DNA of 64,000 bases from Saprospiraceae bacterium UBA1994 (lineage in GTDB: Bacteria; Bacteroidota; Bacteroidia; Chitinophagales; Saprospiraceae), in contig DDCY01000029.1 of assembly GCA_002335865.1 (NCBI GenBank), positions 74,620 through 138,619 of the forward strand. The letters are read 5' to 3'. Position 1 is the first letter of the stretch, and each line of letters opens with the position of its first letter. This document shows positions 34,111-42,737 of this stretch, in pieces. Below the pieces are notes generated by a model. It had not been told where the DNA came from, made no database searches, and saw nothing but the letters and a program-made list of their open reading frames with translations. Position numbers and translations under genes: made by a program.

Positions 34111-35394
34111 ATGAATCAATATAAAAAGTTAGTATTTCTTTTCGCTTTCATTATAGTCAGCTTAGCAGCCAAGGCGTCATATATACTGATACCAATGGAT
34201 GCTGAGTCCCAGCGTAATCACCTTAAAGCTTATGGAGTAACTTTCTGGGTGCTAGAAAATGAAGTAGAGACTTATTGGCTACTCAACTATAGGGGGGGAA
34301 GCTTCGTATTTCAACATAGTACAAGAGCGGAAGCAGAGCTCAAAGTCAGAGGAGTAGACTACGAAGTGATCCCTAACGCAAAGTTCTTGGCAATCAGAGA
34401 ATCAATTGCAGATCCAGAGAAGAATCAAGAAGCGATCAAGCTTGAAAAAGCACCGAAGATTGCCGTATACACACCAGACTTCAATGCTAGAGGGGAGAAA
34501 GTACAACCGTGGGACGATGCTGTGACTTTGGTTCTTACCTACGCAGAGATTCCATATGAGACAATATATGATAGGGATGTAATGGAAGATAAGCTCGCGG
34601 AATATGATTGGTTACACCTTCATCATGAAGATTTTACAGGTCAATATGGTAAGTTCTACGCTTCGCAAGGAAGTAAACCATGGTACCGAGAAAATCAAAA
34701 GAAGATGGAAGAATTAGCTAGTAATCTTGGATATGCTAAAGTATCACAGCTCAAGTTGGCGGTAGCACTACGAATTAGGGAATATGTGGAAGGTGGAGGT
34801 TTTATGTTTGCGATGTGCTCTGCCACAGATACCTATGATATAGCATTGGCTGCTCAAGGACATGACATTTGTGGTAAAGTATATGATGGTGATGGAGCGG
34901 AGCGAGGAGCACAAGAGCATTTGGATTTTACCCAGACATTAGCATTCAAAGATTTTACCCTGAGGATGAATCCAATGGAATATGAGCACTCTTCTATAGA
35001 TAATAAGAATCGTAAAATTAATCCAGAGAATGATTATTTTACACTATTCGATTTTAGTGCCAAATGGGATCCGATTCCTACTATGCTTAATCAAAATCAT
35101 ACTCGCACAGTAAAAGGATTCATGGGTCAAGCCACGGCATACAGAAAAGAATACCTAAAATCAGAGGTATTGATACTTGGAGAAACTAAGCCCGAAGGAG
35201 AAGTGAGATATATTCATTCACCATATGGCTACGGTACATTTACATTCTACGGTGGACATGACCCAGAAGATTATCGTCACTTCGTAGGTGATCCGGAGAC
35301 AGATCTCAATTTGCATCCAACTAGTCCTGGTTATAGATTAATCTTGAATAATGTTTTATTCCCTGCAGCTCAGAAGAAGAAGAGAAAGACCTAG
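34111..35394 (+). CDS. Conserved exported Bacteroidota protein (427 aa), unknown function
   Basis: The signal peptide (1-22, ending AAKA) is followed by a soluble protein. From about residue 120 (PKIAVYTPDFNARGEKVQPWDDAVTLVL) the pattern resembles a class I glutamine-amidotransferase-like Rossmann fold, with DWLHLHHEDFTGQYGKF, then GGGFMFAMCSATDTYDIAL. Homologues are often labelled asparagine synthetase B in genome annotations, but no synthetase motif is visible, so I do not use that name. The C-terminal third contains HSPYGYGTFTFYGGHDPEDY and ends in a basic KKKRKT. It is presumably periplasmic. It stands alone, divergent from the VWA-like gene. Confidence 0.7.
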   Translation: MNQYKKLVFLFAFIIVSLAAKASYILIPMDAESQRNHLKAYGVTFWVLENEVETYWLLNYRGGSFVFQHSTRAEAELKVRGVDYEVIPNAKFLAIRESIADPEKNQEAIKLEKAPKIAVYTPDFNARGEKVQPWDDAVTLVLTYAEIPYETIYDRDVMEDKLAEYDWLHLHHEDFTGQYGKFYASQGSKPWYRENQKKMEELASNLGYAKVSQLKLAVALRIREYVEGGGFMFAMCSATDTYDIALAAQGHDICGKVYDGDGAERGAQEHLDFTQTLAFKDFTLRMNPMEYEHSSIDNKNRKINPENDYFTLFDFSAKWDPIPTMLNQNHTRTVKGFMGQATAYRKEYLKSEVLILGETKPEGEVRYIHSPYGYGTFTFYGGHDPEDYRHFVGDPETDLNLHPTSPGYRLILNNVLFPAAQKKKRKT

Positions 35395-35517
35395 GAAAGG
35401 TTACAAAGAAATTGGATGTCATGCTTGACGAAATAAAGATGACGATTTTAGTGAAAAAGTAAAGTGAATTTCGAATTTGGGATATCTCAAAAAGCTCGTG
35501 GTAAGGTCCATTTGACA

Positions 35518-35757
35518 CTAAAAAATGTCTATTACCCCATCATATACCAAAACAAAGAAAGTCGCTACCAAAAGCGGTATCACAATGGAAACCATCATTC
35601 CTAAATAATACTTACCACCCACATGAGAGGCCTCAACCCGATCACTCAACCACGAGATGAATGTGATCCCTAGAAAGATAGGCACCATGGCAACAGTTAG
35701 CAGGGTAGCCAAATATTCATTACTCAGCCAAATAATACTATATAAGATAGTCTGCAT
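35518..35757 (-). CDS. Small membrane protein (79 aa from the preferred start), unknown function
   Basis: Two hydrophobic segments (IWLSNEYLATLLTVAMVPIFLGI and YYLGMMVSIVIPLLVATFFVLVY) flank a polar SDRVEASHVGGK stretch. I prefer the Met at 35757 (MQTILYSIIW); a longer start at 35805 would add 16 residues that look non-homologous. The NEYLATLLTxxxxPIFL pattern recalls a short conserved membrane protein of Bacteroidota, but I know no function. It is convergent with the exported 427-residue protein gene. Confidence 0.6.
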   Translation of the reverse strand: MQTILYSIIWLSNEYLATLLTVAMVPIFLGITFISWLSDRVEASHVGGKYYLGMMVSIVIPLLVATFFVLVYDGVIDIF

Positions 35758-35805
35758 AAGACTAATCTCTAGGATTGATAGTGAACGGATGAATTTTAAC
35801 GGCAA

Positions 35806-36200
35806 AAGGAATACGAATTTGGAAAGATGAATTTTATATATAGCAAGAACTCCATTGCAAATATACAGTTATGCATTATTATAGAGGACAATTGGAAAGT
35901 CTCATGGTTGGTCGAATATTCATAAATTCTCATTCGTAATTAATAGAAGGTTTTGTTACTCTTATCACAAAAATCCAATGACTCATCCTATTAGTATTCA
36001 CTACGATTCTTACAGTCGTTGGATCTAATGAGTATTAAGAACCGATTGTTATAAATGTTAACAATATAGGATTTAGTAGTTTATTGGCTGACCTTAGTGA
36101 GAAAAGTGAAATATCCTGTTAATATTCCCACAAAAATCCATTGACTCAAACTATTAGCATTAAACTTGCAGTTATAGAATGTATCAACAAAAAGATTAAC
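35806..36200. other. Intergenic region with a divergent imperfect direct repeat
   Basis: About 395 bp upstream of the DUF6794 gene. It contains two copies of a 35-base element at 35966-36000 and 36129-36163, described separately. The second copy lies 37 bases upstream of the DUF6794 start. No other gene is visible. Confidence 0.5.
35966..36163. repeat. Imperfect 35-bp direct repeat (two copies, 163 bp apart)
   Basis: cacaaaaatccaatgactca (35966 onward) recurs as cacaaaaatccattgactca (36129 onward). The match extends to about 30 of 35 positions, including the trailing ctattag-att. The span between the copies is not itself obviously repeated. It could be a duplicated upstream regulatory segment or the trace of an older duplication. 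Confidence 0.65.
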
Positions 36201-36728
36201 ATGTTCGAAAGAGTCTTACTACTAATACTATCTATGCTGGCGATGTCAACTGTCTATGCACAAGAGAATTCGCCATCTCCTACTACAGAGGCTGATGCAG
36301 AGGTAAAATACGCTAAGAATATCAAGAAAAGTCGTATCAACGGAGTATATATTCCTAAGGATCATTTCGAAGCTGTAAAAGAGCTTAAAGAGATTTCTCC
36401 AGAATCTTCGCTGGCTAAGTTTCGTGCAAAATCAGAAGAGATAGTCATAAAGAAACTACACTTCGGATTGGGAAGATGGATCAGATACAACTGGAATTTC
36501 TATGAAGGGTCAAGATTGGGTGAACATTTAAAAGGAATGGGAGTATCTCATCCAGATGATATGTCGACTTTCTTAATGATGCTATTGCATAGAGAGCTCA
36601 ATGGGACTCCGCTAATGGAGAAAGAGATCATTACCAAATTGAGTGAGGAGCGAAAAAAGCTGAATGGAATAAACAGAGATGTGAAAACTATCAAGACTAC
36701 TCCTATCCCCAAAAACGGAGGAAAGTAG
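36201..36728 (+). CDS. Exported DUF6794-like protein (175 aa)
   Basis: I place the start at the ATG at 36201, because it begins a clean signal peptide (MFERVLLLILSMLAMSTVYA|Q). The open frame extends 20 codons further upstream but lacks signal-peptide character there. The mature part has the family core: IPKDHFEAVKEL, then KKLHFGLGRWIRYNWNFYEGSRL and HPDDMSTFLMMLLHRELNG. The family is Bacteroidota-specific and has no known activity. The C-terminus is Lys-rich. The protein is probably periplasmic. Confidence 0.75.
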   Translation: MFERVLLLILSMLAMSTVYAQENSPSPTTEADAEVKYAKNIKKSRINGVYIPKDHFEAVKELKEISPESSLAKFRAKSEEIVIKKLHFGLGRWIRYNWNFYEGSRLGEHLKGMGVSHPDDMSTFLMMLLHRELNGTPLMEKEIITKLSEERKKLNGINRDVKTIKTTPIPKNGGK

Positions 36729-37088
36729 ATTGATTTCTCTCAAAGTTTTACAAAATATGCTCTATTAAGAGTAGTTAAGCAACTTATCTTTTGGGCGGCC
36801 ACTTTTGTATTGATGGACGATCATTTATAAACGCTATCTCTATTTAATTGTAAATATTTTTAGCTTTGTGCGCAGTTTGCTCTTTTATGGTCCATTCATT
36901 TTCAATCATTGAGAGCTCTTGTTAATACCGATTACTATTGAATAATGTAACCAAATAAATAAATCCCTTGCCTAGTAAATGCAAATTTTCTAACCTTAGA
37001 TTTATTCAATATGTATCGTTTTTAGACCAAAATAATTTTACAATTCTACAGCAGAATTGGTATAACATATCAAAATCGATCATTAGCA
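36729..37088. other. Intergenic region upstream of topA
   Basis: About 360 bp. TAGCTTTG at 36861-36868 fits the Bacteroidota -7 consensus but lacks a matching -33 box and would give a leader of about 215 bases. No gene or clear RNA was recognised. Confidence 0.45.
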
Positions 37089-39668
37089 ATGGCTAAGAAA
37101 CTTCTTATAGTTGAGTCCCCAGCGAAAGCGAAAACCATAGAAAAATACCTTGGTAAAGATTTTACGGTGAAGTCTAGTTATGGACACATTCGAGATCTAG
37201 ACAAGGGTAAAAATGGTATAAATGTTGAAGATAGATTTACACCCAACTATGTAGTCTCTCCAGAGAAGATCAAAGTAGTAGCCGAACTTAAATCGGCTGC
37301 CAAGAAGGTAGACGAAGTATGGTTAGCGACGGATGAAGATCGCGAGGGAGAAGCTATATCATGGCACCTTTGCGAAGAACTTAATTTAGATGTAAAAACC
37401 ACCCCTCGTATTGTATTCCGTGAGATCACTAAGCCAGCCATACAAAAAGCAGTTTTGGAACCGAGACTCGTGGATATGGATCTTGTGAATGCACAGCAAG
37501 CCAGAAGAATACTTGATAGAATCGTAGGATTTGAACTGTCGGGAGTGCTTTGGAGAAAAGTAAAGAACAAACTTTCTGCAGGTAGAGTACAGTCCGTAAC
37601 TGTCAAGTTGATATCTGATAGAGAAAGAGAAATTCAAAAGTTTACTACAGAGCCTTATTATAGAGTGACAGCAGACTTTAATGTAAAGAATGCAGCTGGT
37701 CAGATGGTTAAATTACAAGCTGAACTTTCAGAAAAAATAGCAGTGGGAGATGATGCCAAGGCATTTCTAGAAAAGTGCAATGGTGTAGATTATAAGATTA
37801 ATGACATTGTCAAAAAACCACTGAAGAGAAAACCTTCGGCACCATTTATTACATCTACATTACAGCAAGATGCCAGCAGAAAACTAGGGTTTGGTGTGTC
37901 ACGTACGATGAGCGTAGCACAGAGACTATACGAGCAAGGTTTTATCTCATATATGAGAACAGATAGTACTTCATTGAGCCAGACTGCGCAGAATGCTATT
38001 ACGGCTATCATAGTAAATAATTATGGAGAAGAATTTTCTGAGCCACGAAAATTTAAGTCTAAAGATTCTAATGCCCAGGAGGCTCACGAAGCGATTAGAC
38101 CTACATATATGGATAGACGAAGTCTAGGATCGGATGACGACCAGAAGAGGCTATATGAGCTTATTTGGAAGCGTACAATCGCATCTCAGATGTCGCCAGC
38201 AGAGCTAGAGAAAACTACTGTAACTATTGGTATATCTTCTGTGGCAGATAAGACGCTTAGGGCAGTTGGAGAGGTATTGAAGTTTGAAGGATTCCTCAAA
38301 GTATATATGGAATCCAAAGACGATGACGAAGAAGAGAGTGAAGCAAAAGGGATATTGCCTCCACTAAGCGTTGCACAGATGCTAGATCTCGATGAGATGT
38401 TAGCTACTGAAAAGTTTACTAGAGGTCCAGCGAGATATACTGAAGCAAGTCTAGTTAAAAAGCTAGAGGAACTTGGTATCGGTAGACCGTCAACATATGC
38501 ACCTACGATTTCGAAAATCATGGATCAGGGTAGAGGATATGTGACAAAAGAAAGCAGGGATGGAATCGAAAGAGTTTACGACCTTTATCGTCTTAAAAGT
38601 AATAACGTCGATTTGATGAATAAAACTGAGATTACCGGTGCTACGAGTAATAGATTATATGCGAGTGATATAGGATTGGTAGTAACAGATTTTTTGACAT
38701 CGCACTTTGAGGATGTAATGAATTTCAATTTTACCGCAGAAGTCGAGGATCAATTAGATCATATTTCTGATGGGGGAAAAGACTGGCAGAATTGGATTAT
38801 GAGTTTCTATGAGCCATTTCATGCGAAGGTAGAAGATACTATCGAGAATGCAGAAAGAGCAAAAGGTAAAAGAGAACTTGGTATTGATGAAGCGACTGGA
38901 TTTACAATACTAGTACAGATGTCTAGATATGGGCCAGCAGCACAAATTGGTACAAGAGAAGAAGTAGGAGAAGAGGGGAAGCCAAGATTTTCAAGTCTCC
39001 AACCTGGGCAATCTATGGAGACGATCACATTAGAGGAAGTATTGGAATTGTTCAAATTTCCAAAAACGTTAGGTAACTTCGAAGGTGTTGAAGTGACGAT
39101 AAATCAAGGTCGATTCGGTCCTTACATCAAATATGATGAGAAGTATGTCAACATACCTAAGTCAGAAGATCCTATGGGTCTAGATATCGAAAAGGCGATT
39201 GAATACGTAAAGATTAAACTAGAAGAAGATAAACCAGTCACGACATATCAGGGTGAAGATGTAACTAAAGGTAAAGGCCGATTTGGACCATTTCTCAAAT
39301 ATAAGTCAATGTTTATCAATATTCCAGCAAGATACGACGCTGACAATCTCAGTCAAGAAGATATGCATGGACTGATAGCAGCCAAGATAGAGAAGGAAGC
39401 GAATAGATATATATTTCAATTTCCAGATGAAGGCTTTACAGTTGAAAATGGTAGATGGGGCCCGTTCATCAAGTATAAGAAGAAGAATGTCAAGATCCCT
39501 AAGATCAAAGATGAGCGAATTACGCCGGAGCAAGCTAAGGAGATGAAGAAGGAAGAATTCATGAAGCTTATAGAAGCTGAATATCCTGGAGCATTTATTA
39601 AGAAAAAGAAAGCGGTGCCGAAAAAGAAGAAGGCCTCAGCTAAGAAAAAGCCAGCGGCTAAGAAGTAG
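37089..39668 (+). CDS. topA: DNA topoisomerase I (859 aa)
   Basis: Type IA topoisomerase that relaxes negative supercoils. The TOPRIM domain opens with LLIVESPAKAKTIEKYLG and carries the acidic triad in TDEDREGEAISWH (about 80-92). The active-site Tyr is in FISYMRTDST (about 288). The C-terminal part has four GRxGP-type topoisomerase C-terminal repeats (SRYGPAAQIG, GRFGPYIKY, GRFGPFLKY, GRWGPFIKY) instead of zinc fingers, as usual in Bacteroidota. It ends in a Lys/Ala/Pro-rich basic tail (about 838-859) that should bind DNA. The start follows the expected family N-terminus. Confidence 0.96.
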   Translation: MAKKLLIVESPAKAKTIEKYLGKDFTVKSSYGHIRDLDKGKNGINVEDRFTPNYVVSPEKIKVVAELKSAAKKVDEVWLATDEDREGEAISWHLCEELNLDVKTTPRIVFREITKPAIQKAVLEPRLVDMDLVNAQQARRILDRIVGFELSGVLWRKVKNKLSAGRVQSVTVKLISDREREIQKFTTEPYYRVTADFNVKNAAGQMVKLQAELSEKIAVGDDAKAFLEKCNGVDYKINDIVKKPLKRKPSAPFITSTLQQDASRKLGFGVSRTMSVAQRLYEQGFISYMRTDSTSLSQTAQNAITAIIVNNYGEEFSEPRKFKSKDSNAQEAHEAIRPTYMDRRSLGSDDDQKRLYELIWKRTIASQMSPAELEKTTVTIGISSVADKTLRAVGEVLKFEGFLKVYMESKDDDEEESEAKGILPPLSVAQMLDLDEMLATEKFTRGPARYTEASLVKKLEELGIGRPSTYAPTISKIMDQGRGYVTKESRDGIERVYDLYRLKSNNVDLMNKTEITGATSNRLYASDIGLVVTDFLTSHFEDVMNFNFTAEVEDQLDHISDGGKDWQNWIMSFYEPFHAKVEDTIENAERAKGKRELGIDEATGFTILVQMSRYGPAAQIGTREEVGEEGKPRFSSLQPGQSMETITLEEVLELFKFPKTLGNFEGVEVTINQGRFGPYIKYDEKYVNIPKSEDPMGLDIEKAIEYVKIKLEEDKPVTTYQGEDVTKGKGRFGPFLKYKSMFINIPARYDADNLSQEDMHGLIAAKIEKEANRYIFQFPDEGFTVENGRWGPFIKYKKKNVKIPKIKDERITPEQAKEMKKEEFMKLIEAEYPGAFIKKKKAVPKKKKASAKKKPAAKK

Positions 39669-40080
39669 ATAGTTCTGTGTTGATGTTTAAAAGAATTGAT
39701 TAAAGAGATAGTTGGAATGAATTGTTTTAGATCGAAAGTTAATTTTTAAAAAGAAACGCTTCGATAAAGCCTTGGTGATAAAGTAACTAAAGTGCCTACC
39801 ATACGGTATGAAAAATCAGTCGGTGAAGATAGAAACACAGCCATGAATTTATTGCGGGTGCAATAAAACCTTATTTATATTTTTTAACTCTACTTTAGTT
39901 GCGGCTGATTTTATGCTTTTATTAGGTACGGACTATTTAGGGCTATTTGTTATTATTGCTAAGCAATAAAAATCTCATGGTGATTCGTGGCAATGGTGAA
40001 GTTTTGGTACCATATTTAAGATAGTTGTCATGTAAATTCAAGAGACAATTGGTAGTTTTAGAAAAAAGAGAATATTGAGA
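39669..40080. other. Intergenic region between topA and the LamG lipoprotein gene
   Basis: About 410 bp. Positions 39760-39880 look less AT-rich than the flanks and hold a few short inverted repeats (for example around 39800-39812), but I recognise no RNA family, and open frames are short and featureless. Confidence 0.4.
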
Positions 40081-41100
40081 ATGAAAATAAATATTTTAAA
40101 ACCGCTGGTATTATTGACGATCGTATCGTTACTAGTATCATGTGGAGAAGATGAAATAGCGCCGATAGAAATCAATGCAGAAGAGTTTGTGATGAGTATA
40201 GAAGAAAATCCAGAAGATGGTAAGGCATTAGGTACTATAATAGCTAGTACCAATAGAGGTGATTTATTTTATGAGATTATGTCTCAAGATCCTATAGATG
40301 CTATAGTCCTAGATTCTGTCACAGGGGACCTTACGGTTGGAGATGTTGCAGCTTTCGATTTTGAAGAGAGACAGTTTACGACTGCAATGATCATGGTTTC
40401 TAATGAGGATAAAGAAGACGTAATCATAGCGAGAATAAATATAACTGATGGCATTGACAATCCAAGATTGGAATCCTTAGTAGGTTATTATCCATTGGAT
40501 GTAGAAGCTAATGATGAGTCTCCATATGGCAATGATGGTACAGTAGATGGTGCTATACCAAGTACAGATATTCAAGGTGTACCTGGAGGAGCTTTACTGT
40601 TTGACGGTATCGACGATCAGATCTCCATTTCACATGCGGCACAATATGATTTCTCTAATGAAGTGACAGTTTCAGCTTTAGTAAATATATCTGAGATGAA
40701 GTCAGGAACAATAGTTTCTAAAGGTGCTATAATCAATGGTGTAGGAAAAACACCATATTCTATTTCCGTTGCTGCAAATGGGTTGATCGTTTTCGCTGTG
40801 ACTGTTGATAATGGTAGTAATACTTACGACCTTCGTGGTATTACATACGAATTGGATGAATGGATAATGATCACGGGTATATTGTCTGGAGGAAAAATTT
40901 ATCTTTATATCGATGGAGAATTTGCAGAAGAAGCAGAAGCGACAGGTGTACTCAATACGAACTCTGCGCCACTTCTAATCGGATCTAGAACTCAGTCAAC
41001 TGGTAACACTATTAATGGTGCAGTTGATGATGTAAGGCTTTATGACGCAGCACTTACGGCTAAAGAAATAAAAGAATTGTACGGCAATTATTCTTTGTAG
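40081..41100 (+). CDS. LamG-domain lipoprotein (339 aa)
   Basis: I place the start at the ATG at 40081, two codons after an in-frame TTG. The signal peptide ends in a lipobox (LLVSC|GEDE), so the mature protein is lipid-anchored at the periplasmic or outer surface. Residues about 30-130 form a cadherin-like beta domain (SIEENPEDGKALGTI, DSVTGDLTVGDVAAFDFE). Residues about 135-339 form a LamG/concanavalin-like domain (LVGYYPLDVEANDESPYGND, LFDGIDDQISI, then INGAVDDVRLYDAALTAKEI). These domains commonly bind glycans or proteins on the cell surface. A strong terminator follows. Confidence 0.82.
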   Translation: MKINILKPLVLLTIVSLLVSCGEDEIAPIEINAEEFVMSIEENPEDGKALGTIIASTNRGDLFYEIMSQDPIDAIVLDSVTGDLTVGDVAAFDFEERQFTTAMIMVSNEDKEDVIIARINITDGIDNPRLESLVGYYPLDVEANDESPYGNDGTVDGAIPSTDIQGVPGGALLFDGIDDQISISHAAQYDFSNEVTVSALVNISEMKSGTIVSKGAIINGVGKTPYSISVAANGLIVFAVTVDNGSNTYDLRGITYELDEWIMITGILSGGKIYLYIDGEFAEEAEATGVLNTNSAPLLIGSRTQSTGNTINGAVDDVRLYDAALTAKEIKELYGNYSL

Positions 41101-41125
41101 AGTAATGTAAAAAAAAGAATAATAT

Positions 41126-41153
41126 AGCATTCAAGATTGAAATCTTGGGTGCT
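41126..41153 (+). terminator. Rho-independent terminator after the LamG lipoprotein gene
   Basis: Stem AGCATTCAAGATT / AATCTTGGGTGCT with G-U pairs and a tight loop, followed by TTTTTTG. It lies 26 bases past the stop codon. Confidence 0.8.
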
Positions 41154-41241
41154 TTTTTGTTGGTGAAAGTGAAAAAGCAAATATGAACAAATAAGCTACG
41201 GAAGCAACCATTCACAAATAGAAAATGTTAATATTGTTTAT

Positions 41242-42318
41242 ATGAGCAACCTGTTAAAGTCAAAGAACCTTCTCAAAGGGAAAAACGGTAATCCACTGCA
41301 GATCGCAGGACCTTGTAGTGCTGAGACCAAAGAACAAGTACTAAATACCGCTCGTAGACTAAAGGCAACTGGTAAGGTGGATATTCTCAGATTAGGAATT
41401 TGGAAACCGAGGACTATGCCTGGATCATTCGAAGGAGTTGGAGTCGAAGGACTACTATGGATGCAAGAGGCTAAGGAAGAGACAGGATTACCTGTGACTG
41501 TAGAAGTAGCTAAAGCCAGTCATGTAGATTGTTGTTTAGATTTTGGGGTGGATGTTCTTTGGATCGGAGCTCGTACCACAGTGAGTCCATTTGCGATGGA
41601 AGAGCTAGCCATTGCACTCAAAGGGGTAGATATTCCAGTGATGGTTAAGAACCCTATCAATCCAGATCTGAAGCTTTGGATCGGGGGGATAGAACGTCTA
41701 CGTAATGCGGGTATCTCTGAGATCGCTGCTATCCATAGAGGATTTTCATATCTTGAAGAGAAGTACTATCGTAATCGCCCTCAATGGCAGATACCGATTG
41801 CACTTAGGCAAGAGATGCCTGATGTGCCTATGATCTGTGATCCTAGTCATATTTGTGGCAGAAGAGACATACTAGAAGCGGTATCGCAGAAAGCGTATGA
41901 CCTTGATTTTGATGGCTTGATGATCGAGTCTCATATCACTCCAGATGGCGCATGGACAGATTCAAGTCAGCAGATCACCCCAGAAGTATATGCTCTGCTA
42001 ATAGATAATCTAGTACGTAGAGATGTAGGCACCGGCCCACTTCCTTCTGAGCTAGAGATATTAAGATCTGAGATCACCAATATCGATGAAGATATCCTTA
42101 ATTTACTTTCGGACCGTATGGAAATAGCTCGAAAAATCGGTAAATTTAAAAAAGCTAATAATATCTCGATCTTTCAGAAAGTACGTTGGGCGGAGATTAT
42201 GGAAAAAGGAAAGAAGTTTGCCGAGAAGAATGATCTGAGTGAAGAATTTGTTGTCAAACACTTTGAAGGGATACATGATGAAAGTATCAATCAACAAGAG
42301 AAGATTATGAAGAAGTAG
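41242..42318 (+). CDS. Bifunctional DAHP synthase / chorismate mutase type II (358 aa)
   Basis: Combines the first step of the shikimate pathway (DAHP from PEP and erythrose 4-phosphate) with chorismate mutase (prephenate for Phe/Tyr). The N-terminal domain (1-265) is a type I-beta DAHP synthase barrel: QIAGPCSAET, DILRLGIWKPRT, VMVKNPINPDLKLWIGG, AIHRGFSYLEEKYYRN and MICDPSHICGRR. The C-terminal AroQ mutase (about 272-358) begins LEILRSEITNIDEDILNLLSDR with conserved Arg and Lys residues. In this fusion type the mutase domain usually gives feedback control by prephenate. No other aro genes are adjacent. Confidence 0.93.
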   Translation: MSNLLKSKNLLKGKNGNPLQIAGPCSAETKEQVLNTARRLKATGKVDILRLGIWKPRTMPGSFEGVGVEGLLWMQEAKEETGLPVTVEVAKASHVDCCLDFGVDVLWIGARTTVSPFAMEELAIALKGVDIPVMVKNPINPDLKLWIGGIERLRNAGISEIAAIHRGFSYLEEKYYRNRPQWQIPIALRQEMPDVPMICDPSHICGRRDILEAVSQKAYDLDFDGLMIESHITPDGAWTDSSQQITPEVYALLIDNLVRRDVGTGPLPSELEILRSEITNIDEDILNLLSDRMEIARKIGKFKKANNISIFQKVRWAEIMEKGKKFAEKNDLSEEFVVKHFEGIHDESINQQEKIMKK

Positions 42319-42328
42319 ATATGCGAAC

Positions 42329-42361
42329 AAACTTCCGAAGTTTCTATAATCTCGGAAGTTT
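42329..42361 (+). terminator. Terminator-like hairpin after DAHPS/chorismate mutase
   Basis: Ten-base inverted repeat AAACTTCCGA ... TCGGAAGTTT with a 13-base loop, 11 bases past the stop codon. The T-tract is short (TTTATAT), so termination strength is uncertain. It overlaps the end of the converging TfoX pseudogene. Confidence 0.65.
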
Positions 42362-42734
42362 ATATCTCACTTTTTTTCTTCTTCTTGGGTCTCGCCTTAG
42401 CCAATGGATTAAGATCAATACATAACTGTGGCCAATATTTCAGATCATCTTCCATATTGAATCCATCAGTTGTAACGAATATATCCTCTCATCGGCAGTC
42501 CTGTAAAGTCCATAGGAAGCGTCTCTTCTTTCTTTAGTTTATCTTTCATATACATCTTTGCCGATACGTGCCATGAGTAAGGTGTCGCCATGTTTCTTAT
42601 CTAAATGTATGCCGCAGAGCATCTTTTCGTCCATTTTGAACAGTAGGCTACTCACCATTTTCATTTCGATAGTCTATACATTTAATTCTTTGAGAGTTTT
42701 TTATCCTGTCTGCCTTAAACTCATCGTATGACAT
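42360..42734 (-). pseudogene. TfoX N-terminal-domain protein, frameshifted remnant
   Basis: All three minus-strand frames carry consecutive pieces of one TfoX_N domain. It starts ATG at 42734, MSYDEFKADRIK; after a shift in an A-run it reads TLKELNV, an in-frame TAG, then TIEMKMVSSLLFKMDEKM and LCGIHLDKKHGDTLLMARIGKDVYE. After a second shift it reads LKKEETLPMDFTGLPMRGYI, and after a third FVTTDGFNMEDDLKYW to a Lys-rich end. The order matches the family (KMCCGV, MDFTGRPMKGF, YW). At least three frameshifts and one stop rule out a functional product and a single sequencing error. It lies between the DAHPS and putP-like genes. Confidence 0.85.
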
Positions 42735-42737
42735 TAG

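Noticed and set aside
34111..35394. Asparagine synthetase B annotation for the exported protein
   Set aside because: The name is common for homologues, but the sequence has a signal peptide and no asparagine synthetase motifs, so I kept it as unknown.
36861..36868. TAGCTTTG as the topA promoter
   Set aside because: Matches the -7 consensus but has no -33 box at the right distance and lies about 220 bases from the start codon; too weak to list as a feature.
39669..40080. Possible transposase relic or structured RNA between topA and the LamG gene
   Set aside because: Short translated pieces such as LPYGMKNQSVKIETQP looked suggestive, but no terminal repeats, domain order or RNA family could be supported.
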